NCBI GenBank assembly: GCA_017560305.1
Contig: JAFYOF010000156.1
Span: forward strand, 1 to 9,633
Length of the DNA stretch: 9,633 nt
Origin: Alistipes sp.
GTDB taxonomy: Bacteria > Bacteroidota > Bacteroidia > Bacteroidales > Rikenellaceae
Direction of reading: 5' to 3'
The first letter of the stretch is position 1; each line of letters begins with the position of its first letter. The notes beneath the pieces are model-generated. The model worked only from the letters and a program-made list of their open reading frames with translations. It was not told where the DNA came from and made no database searches. The position numbers were made by a program, and so were the translations under genes. Below, piece after piece: positions 4,749 to 9,633 of this stretch.

Positions 4749-6644
4749 TTATTTGGTTGGTTTATGAAATCTCTTTTGCTGGGGCTTTGCCGAGCGGGCA
4801 TCTTTTGCCGGGCGGGCATCCTTCGCTGGTCGGGTATCCCTGGCGGGGCGGGTATCCTTTGCAGGTCGGGCCGATGATGCACCCTTTCCACTCTTTGCCG
4901 TAAATTGCTCGCGACCCTTGCGCTGAGGCTTTTCGCCCACTCTGCCATCACGGAAGAAGTAGGATTTCTGGCGGCGCTTGTCATCCTGCGAGCGAGCCAC
5001 AAAGACCTTCTCGCCCGTGTAGGGGTTTTCGCCCGTGTAGAACATCACCGACGAGAGTGTCATAGGCGTTGGTGTGAGGTCCTGCACCTGCTCAAGGTCG
5101 AAGTGCAGACGACCCAGCACGCGCTCCGAGAGCGCCTTCATATCCGCTTCGCGGCAGCCTGGGTGAGAAGATATAAAGTAAGGTATGAGCTGGTAGCGCA
5201 GACCCTCCCTCTGGCATATTGCGTGGAAGTCGATGTTGAGTTTCTCGAACATCTGGAACGACGGCTTGCGCATCAGCGACAAAACATGATCCTCGGTATG
5301 CTCGGGCGCAACCTTCAGGCGACCCGAAGTGTGGTGCTTCACCACCGTTGCAAGGTATGGCGAGTCATCGAACAGGTCGTAGCGGATGCCACTGCCGATA
5401 AATGCCTTCTTGATGCCCTTCACTGCGCGAATCTTCTCATATAGAGCCAGCAGTGGGCGGTGGTCGTTGTTCAGATTAGGACAAATCTTTGGGTGCAGGC
5501 ACGATGGACGACGGCACTTGCGGCAGGCGTCTTTGTTCTTGCCACCCATCTGGTACATATTTGCCGATGGCGCACCCACATCCGAGAGGTAGCCCTTGAA
5601 GTCGGGCATCTTCGTAACTTTCTCAACCTCGGCGAGAATAGAGCGCTCGCTGCGAGAGTTGATAAACTTGCCCTGATGCGCCGAGATGGTGCAGAAGGCA
5701 CAGCCGCCGAAGCAGCCGCGGTGGATGTTTATCGAGTGCTTGATCATCTCCCACGCGGGGATGTCGCCCTTGCCACGATAGCGGGGGTGGGGCGCACGCT
5801 CGTAGGGGAGGTCAAACGAGTGGTCGAGCTCCTCGGTCGTGAGGGTGGTGTTGGGCGGTGTTACGACAACATATTTGTCGCCCACCTGCTCCACAAGGGT
5901 GGTTGTAGGCTCCATCACATTGCTCAGCAACTCCTCCTCTACAAAGTTCTCGCCAAAGGCGCGCTTGCTCTGCTGACACTCCTCGAATGAGTGCAGTATC
6001 TTGGTTGTGGCGGGGTCGAGACGCTCAACATAGGAGCGGTCGGCGACAAATGCCACCTGATTTATCTTTCTTAAAAGTTTCGCGTTGTAGCCGTTGCGCA
6101 TCGCGCGTGCCACCTGCTGCACGACTCTCTCGCCCATACCATACATCAGAAGGTCGGCGCCACTCTCGATAAGCATCGAAGGCTTCAACTCATCCTTCCA
6201 GTAGTCGTAGTGGGTGAGTCGGCGCAACGATGCCTCGATGCCGCCCACAACCACGGGGATGTGTGGGAAGAGGCGCTTCAATATCTGGCAATAGACCGTA
6301 GCGGCGTAGTCGGGGCGGAAGCCCGCCTTGCCTCCAGCGGTGTAGGCGTCATTGCTGCGCAGGCGTATGTTTGCCGTGTAGTGGTTCACCATCGAGTCCA
6401 TAGCACCCGCCGAGACGCCGAAGAACAATCTCGGTGCGCCCAGTTTGGTGAAGTCGCGCAGGTCGTCGCGCCAGTTTGGCTGCGGCACGATTGCCACACG
6501 ATAGCCCTCCGCCTCGAGCAGTCGACCGATGACAGCCGCGCCGAATGCGGGGTGGTCGATGTAGGCGTCGCCCGTGAAGAGGATTACATCAAGGTAGTCC
6601 CAGCCCAGCGCGCGCACCTCCTTTATGGTAGTAGGTAGAAACAT
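4749..6644 (-). CDS. YgiQ-family radical SAM protein
   Basis: This 631-residue protein begins MFLPTT, the conserved start of the YgiQ family, and is about the family's length plus a tail. Residues about 15-200 form the N-terminal domain (GDAYIDHPAFG, VVVGGIEASLRR, YGMGER). The radical SAM cluster motif CFGGCAFC places the three iron-sulfur ligands at Cys311, Cys315 and Cys318. A second cysteine group at 374, 377, 382 and 388 (CRKC, SCLHPKIC) may bind another metal. The segment after about residue 450 (VAPEHTED, PYFISSHPGC, QDLTPTPMT) is the family's usual C-terminal part. Residues 571-631 form a very basic, probably disordered tail with hexapeptide repeats. Its reaction is not established; S-adenosylmethionine cleavage to a radical is inferred from the motif. 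It starts 13 nt after the rluD-like stop. Confidence 0.93.
   Translation of the reverse strand: MFLPTTIKEVRALGWDYLDVILFTGDAYIDHPAFGAAVIGRLLEAEGYRVAIVPQPNWRDDLRDFTKLGAPRLFFGVSAGAMDSMVNHYTANIRLRSNDAYTAGGKAGFRPDYAATVYCQILKRLFPHIPVVVGGIEASLRRLTHYDYWKDELKPSMLIESGADLLMYGMGERVVQQVARAMRNGYNAKLLRKINQVAFVADRSYVERLDPATTKILHSFEECQQSKRAFGENFVEEELLSNVMEPTTTLVEQVGDKYVVVTPPNTTLTTEELDHSFDLPYERAPHPRYRGKGDIPAWEMIKHSINIHRGCFGGCAFCTISAHQGKFINSRSERSILAEVEKVTKMPDFKGYLSDVGAPSANMYQMGGKNKDACRKCRRPSCLHPKICPNLNNDHRPLLALYEKIRAVKGIKKAFIGSGIRYDLFDDSPYLATVVKHHTSGRLKVAPEHTEDHVLSLMRKPSFQMFEKLNIDFHAICQREGLRYQLIPYFISSHPGCREADMKALSERVLGRLHFDLEQVQDLTPTPMTLSSVMFYTGENPYTGEKVFVARSQDDKRRQKSYFFRDGRVGEKPQRKGREQFTAKSGKGASSARPAKDTRPARDTRPAKDARPAKDARSAKPQQKRFHKPTK
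4785..4868 (-). repeat. 18-bp coding repeats encoding RPAKDT/A hexapeptides
   Basis: Residues 593-620 of the YgiQ-family protein read RPAKDT, RPARDT, RPAKDA, RPAKDA, RSAK: four full hexapeptide units and one partial. The DNA copies differ mainly at third codon positions (for example CGA/CGC for Arg and CCT/CCC/CCA/CCG for Pro), while the peptide is kept. Confidence 0.85.
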
Positions 6645-6657
6645 ACTTTTCTATAGA

Positions 6658-7740
6658 TTAGTACTCTGCGGCCTCCTCAAGGTTGCGTGAGGCTACATAG
6701 GTATCCCACTTGGCAATCACAGCCTTCATATCTGCCGGCAACTCGCTCTCAAAATAAACATCCTTGCCCGTAGTAGGGTGCACGAAGCCCAGCGAGCGGG
6801 CGTGCAGCGCCTGACGAGGCAGCAATGAGAAGCAGTTTTCGATGAACTGCTTGTATTTCGAGAATGTTGTTCCCTTCAGGATGCGGTCGCCGCCATAGCG
6901 AGGGTCATTGAAGAGAGGGTGACCTTGCCAAGACATATGCACACGAATCTGGTGTGTACGACCAGTCTCCAGGCGACACTCCACCAGCGTCACATAGCCG
7001 TAGCGCTTCAGCACTCGGTAGTGAGTCACGGCGTGTTTGCCATCCGAGCCATCGGCAAAGACATACATCTGCAATCTATCCTTGGGACTGCGACCGATGT
7101 TGCCCGTAATCGTACCCTCATCCTCGGGCAGGTTACCCCACACCAGAGCGATGTAGCGGCGGTGGATTGTGTGGTCGAAGAACTGCTTTGCAAGGCGTGC
7201 GTGGGTGCGCTCATTCTTGGCTACCACGAGCAGGCCCGAAGTATCCTTGTCGATGCGGTGCACCAGTCCCGCGCGCATATCGCCATCCTGGAACAGAGGC
7301 AAATCCTTCAGGTGGTGGGTCAGGGCATTCACCAGCGTACCGTGGTAGTTGCCGCAGCCTGGGTGTACCACCATACCCGCCTCCTTGTCGACGATGAGCA
7401 GATCCTCATCCTCATAGACGATGTTGAGCGGAATATCCTCGGGGATAATCTCCAACTCGCGCTTGGGGTAGGGCATCACAAGGGTGATGTGGTCGAGCGG
7501 CTTCACCTTGTAACTTGATTTTGCTGGTGTGCCGTTCACCAAAATGTTGCCGCTGTCGGCGGCTGTCTGTATGCGGTTGCGAGAGCAGTGCTCCATACGG
7601 TCTACAAGGAACTTGTCAAGACGCAACATCTTCTGTCCCTTGTCCACGGTGATGGCGAAGTGCTCATACATCTCCTCCGAGCCATCAATCTCCTGCAACT
7701 CGTCCAACTGGTCGATATCCTTTTCTGCTAAATCCTGCAT
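6658..7740 (-). CDS. rluD: RluD-type 23S rRNA pseudouridine synthase
   Basis: This 360-residue protein has an S4 RNA-binding domain at about 37-90 (MLRLDKFLVDRM, RIQTAADSGNILVNG) followed by the RluA/RluD catalytic domain at about 105-345. The signature HRIDKDTSGLLVVAKN places the catalytic Asp at 164. GRTHQIRVHMSWQGHPLFND, LHARSLGFVHP and IVDKEAGMVVHPG are further family motifs. It should convert specific uridines, most likely in 23S rRNA, to pseudouridine. RluD is the closest named family because of the S4 domain, but the exact target position cannot be read from sequence. The first 30 residues form an acidic N-terminal extension. It lies 13 nt after the PASTA gene, an arrangement I recall as recurrent in Bacteroidetes, and has an A-rich leader without a Shine-Dalgarno sequence. 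Confidence 0.93.
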   Translation of the reverse strand: MQDLAEKDIDQLDELQEIDGSEEMYEHFAITVDKGQKMLRLDKFLVDRMEHCSRNRIQTAADSGNILVNGTPAKSSYKVKPLDHITLVMPYPKRELEIIPEDIPLNIVYEDEDLLIVDKEAGMVVHPGCGNYHGTLVNALTHHLKDLPLFQDGDMRAGLVHRIDKDTSGLLVVAKNERTHARLAKQFFDHTIHRRYIALVWGNLPEDEGTITGNIGRSPKDRLQMYVFADGSDGKHAVTHYRVLKRYGYVTLVECRLETGRTHQIRVHMSWQGHPLFNDPRYGGDRILKGTTFSKYKQFIENCFSLLPRQALHARSLGFVHPTTGKDVYFESELPADMKAVIAKWDTYVASRNLEEAAEY

Positions 7741-7753
7741 AATCTAAAATTTC

Positions 7754-8776
7754 TTACTGGAAAAACTCATCCTCCTCGGTCTCTACTACATTTGCGCTCT
7801 GCTTCTGGCTCTGCTCCAGCGCGTTGAGCATCTCGGTGCGCTCGGCTGCCGCAGCCTGCTCCAGTGAGTCACGCAGTGCCTCCTCTGCCTCGAGGCGCTT
7901 CTCCTCCAGCTCTCTTGCAGCCTTGTCCGATGCTGTGCTGCTCTTCTCTACGATGGTATCGTCGAGTGTGAGCCACAGGTCAACGGTTGTGCCGAGCGTG
8001 GTGGTAGAGTTGTGCGCCAACGACTGGCGATATACTCTCGCATCCTTCTGGTTGAGCAGGTTGACGCCCTCGTCGAAGTTAATCTTGCCGATGTTAAGAC
8101 CCTGCTCCCAAAGGCGACTCTTTGCCGCCTGCAGGCTCTGGCCGATAGCCTTTGGTACGATTGTGGAGTTCTTCTCTGGCTCAACGCCCACCTTGAGAAT
8201 CACGCCCGAGCCCATCTCAATCTCCGCCTTGCTCGACTCCTTCACCTGCTCGTGACCGATGTACTCGCCCAGGACATAGTTTGTTGCGATATCCTCCTCG
8301 TAGATGAGACGCTCAATCTCAAGACCCGCTACCTCCAGCATATTCTTCGCCTGACGCAACGAGCGACCCGCCACATAGGGCACAGCCACCATCTTCTGGC
8401 GGAAGGAGTTGATTGTAACATAAATCTTGCGACCCGCCTTGACCTCCACGCCACCCTTTGGCAGCTGGTCGAGCACGATGCCACCTTCATAGGCTGGCAC
8501 GAAGAGTGAGTCGTTGATGATGATTTCAAGTTTCGAGCGCTTGGCAATCTGCTCTGCCTCGCCGATTTTCACGCCCATAAAGTCGGGTACGGTGCGGTGA
8601 GTGCCGTGGCGTGTGATGACATTCATCAGAAGGCTTGACGCCAATACAATCGCCACCAGCGCAGCGCAAATCAGCACGGCGTGGTAGATAATCGGATTCT
8701 TCTTGAGTTGTGCTATGCGCCCCTGCTTCACAGGCTTCTTGGCTCTGCGTCGTGGGCGGTTTGGGGTGTTCTCCAT
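7754..8776 (-). CDS. Membrane-anchored protein with three PASTA domains
   Basis: This 340-residue protein has a strongly basic cytoplasmic N-terminus (RPRRRAKKPVKQGR), one membrane segment at about 29-54, and three extracytoplasmic PASTA repeats at about 61-124, 130-199 and 204-271. Each repeat opens with the typical VPDFMG, VPYVAGRS or VPKAIGQS motif and ends in a beta strand. The tail at 280-340 is acidic and Ala/Glu-rich, probably coiled coil or disordered. PASTA domains in penicillin-binding proteins and Ser/Thr kinases recognise peptidoglycan or muropeptides, but no kinase or transpeptidase domain is attached here. An envelope role is therefore inferred only. It is the second gene of the operon, 13 nt after mqnE and 13 nt before the rluD-like gene. 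Confidence 0.9.
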   Translation of the reverse strand: MENTPNRPRRRAKKPVKQGRIAQLKKNPIIYHAVLICAALVAIVLASSLLMNVITRHGTHRTVPDFMGVKIGEAEQIAKRSKLEIIINDSLFVPAYEGGIVLDQLPKGGVEVKAGRKIYVTINSFRQKMVAVPYVAGRSLRQAKNMLEVAGLEIERLIYEEDIATNYVLGEYIGHEQVKESSKAEIEMGSGVILKVGVEPEKNSTIVPKAIGQSLQAAKSRLWEQGLNIGKINFDEGVNLLNQKDARVYRQSLAHNSTTTLGTTVDLWLTLDDTIVEKSSTASDKAARELEEKRLEAEEALRDSLEQAAAAERTEMLNALEQSQKQSANVVETEEDEFFQ

Positions 8777-8789
8777 CTATTGTAAAATT

Positions 8790-9633
8790 TTATTGTATTC
8801 CTATTTCGTTATAATGCGTGTCGCGCTCCACGGCTACAAAGCCCGCGCGGGCAACCATCTGCTGCATCTCCTCGACGCTCATCGCAGGGCGCTTGTCCTC
8901 TGCTCCGGCCATCGAGTAAATCTTCGTAGAGTCATCTATTGTGCCGTCAACATCGTCAGCGCCGAACTTCAGCGCCATCTCGGTAGTCTGCTTGCCATAC
9001 ATCACCCAGTAGGCCTTGATGTGGGGCACATTGTCCAGAATCAGGCGGCTCATAGCCAGCGTGCGCAGGTCGTCGGTGAGCGGCACCTCGCCAATCTCGG
9101 ACATCGGGTTGCCGAAGTTGCGGTACTTCAGCGGGATGAAGGCATTCAGTCCGCCCGTAGCATCCTGCAACTCGCGCAGACGCATCAGGTGGTCGATGCG
9201 GTGGCTGATGCTCTCGATGTGACCGTAGAGCATAGTGGCGTTGGTCTTGATGCCCAGTTCGTGTGCCGTGCGGTGTACCTCAAACCACTCCTTGGTAGAG
9301 CCCTTCTCGGGGCATATCTGCTGGCGAATCTCCTCGTCGAAAATCTCTGCACCACCGCCTGGGATGGCCTCCATACCCGCCTCGATAAGTCGCTCAAGAC
9401 CCTCGCGGATTGAGAGCCCCGCCTTTTGAATCATATACGAAAGTTCGATGGCGGTGTAGGCCTTGATGGCTACCTCGGGCAGAATGCTCTTTACGCGGCG
9501 GATAAGGTCGCAGTAGTAGTCGAGCGAGTGGTCGGGGTGTACGCCACCCACGATGTGTACCTCAGTAACGCCCGTGCCCTGGTAGCGCGCAACCTGCTCC
9601 TGAAGCTGCTCCAGACTCCACTCCCACGCCTCG
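8790..9633 (-). CDS. mqnE: Aminofutalosine synthase MqnE (5' end beyond window)
   Basis: The frame is open to the right edge, so the true start lies beyond 9633; a GTG at 9551 is internal because the protein continues upstream as GTGVTEVHIVGGVHPDH. About 280 C-terminal residues are visible. IKAYTAIE, IPGGGAEIFDEEIRQQICPEK, EVHRTAHELGIKTNATMLYGHIE, RLRELQDATGGLNAFIPL and ADDVDGTID are typical of MqnE. The related MqnC would be expected to show HALSPPE and ATMMFGH instead. The radical SAM CxxxCxxC motif lies outside the window. MqnE is a radical SAM enzyme that joins 3-[(1-carboxyvinyl)oxy]benzoate to S-adenosylmethionine to give aminofutalosine, an early step of futalosine-pathway menaquinone synthesis. 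A CofH-like relative is the main alternative. It is the most upstream visible gene of the operon. Confidence 0.88.
   Translation of the reverse strand, partial: EAWEWSLEQLQEQVARYQGTGVTEVHIVGGVHPDHSLDYYCDLIRRVKSILPEVAIKAYTAIELSYMIQKAGLSIREGLERLIEAGMEAIPGGGAEIFDEEIRQQICPEKGSTKEWFEVHRTAHELGIKTNATMLYGHIESISHRIDHLMRLRELQDATGGLNAFIPLKYRNFGNPMSEIGEVPLTDDLRTLAMSRLILDNVPHIKAYWVMYGKQTTEMALKFGADDVDGTIDDSTKIYSMAGAEDKRPAMSVEEMQQMVARAGFVAVERDTHYNEIGIQ

Noticed and set aside
4905..5990. Long plus-strand open frames opposite the YgiQ-family gene
   Set aside because: They mirror a strongly supported minus-strand gene in GC-rich DNA, show no family motifs, and have low-complexity compositions typical of antisense shadows.
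6919..7518. 199-codon plus-strand frame opposite the rluD-like gene
   Set aside because: Antisense to conserved RluD motifs and no recognisable domain; best explained by codon bias of the real gene.
8703..9413. 236-codon plus-strand frame over the PASTA/mqnE junction
   Set aside because: It crosses a well-defined intergenic junction and is antisense to MqnE signature motifs.

Overview
The window looks like chromosome of a Bacteroidales bacterium. The evidence is Bacteroidetes-type promoters (TTTG about 20 bp upstream of TAnnTTTG), A-rich rather than Shine-Dalgarno leaders, a Bacteroidetes-style arm-binding-domain tyrosine recombinase, and a PASTA-protein/RluD gene pair of the kind seen in this phylum. 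The conserved genes are GC-rich, and an MqnE-type futalosine-pathway enzyme is present. Together these would fit a Rikenellaceae/Alistipes-like lineage, but that placement is tentative.

Layout. (1) Bases 1-1116 (+): the 3' part of a PhoR-like sensor histidine kinase, closed by a strong intrinsic terminator at 1151-1189. (2) Bases 1190-3861: an AT-rich insert, visibly different in base and codon use from both flanks. It carries a minus-strand tyrosine recombinase (1214-2476), a repeat- and hairpin-rich noncoding stretch (2477-2920) and a minus-strand PD-(D/E)XK nuclease-like protein (2921-3823) with its own promoter. (3) Bases 3862-9633 (-): a tightly packed unit transcribed right to left: mqnE (5' end outside the window), a membrane-anchored PASTA protein, an RluD-type pseudouridine synthase, a YgiQ-family radical SAM protein and a secreted BSP-family metallopeptidase. 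Gaps between these genes are only 12-13 nt, and the unit ends in a 10-bp hairpin terminator.

How it fits together. The insert sits between two converging units that each keep their own terminator, so it is most simply read as an integrated islet or the remnant of one. The recombinase has all its catalytic residues, and its upstream region carries direct repeats of the kind used as arm-type sites. The lone nuclease-like gene, with no methyltransferase beside it, is the best candidate here for an uncharacterised defence or element-maintenance function. The right-hand operon combines housekeeping functions (menaquinone precursor synthesis, envelope, rRNA modification, radical SAM chemistry) with a secreted protease as its last gene.
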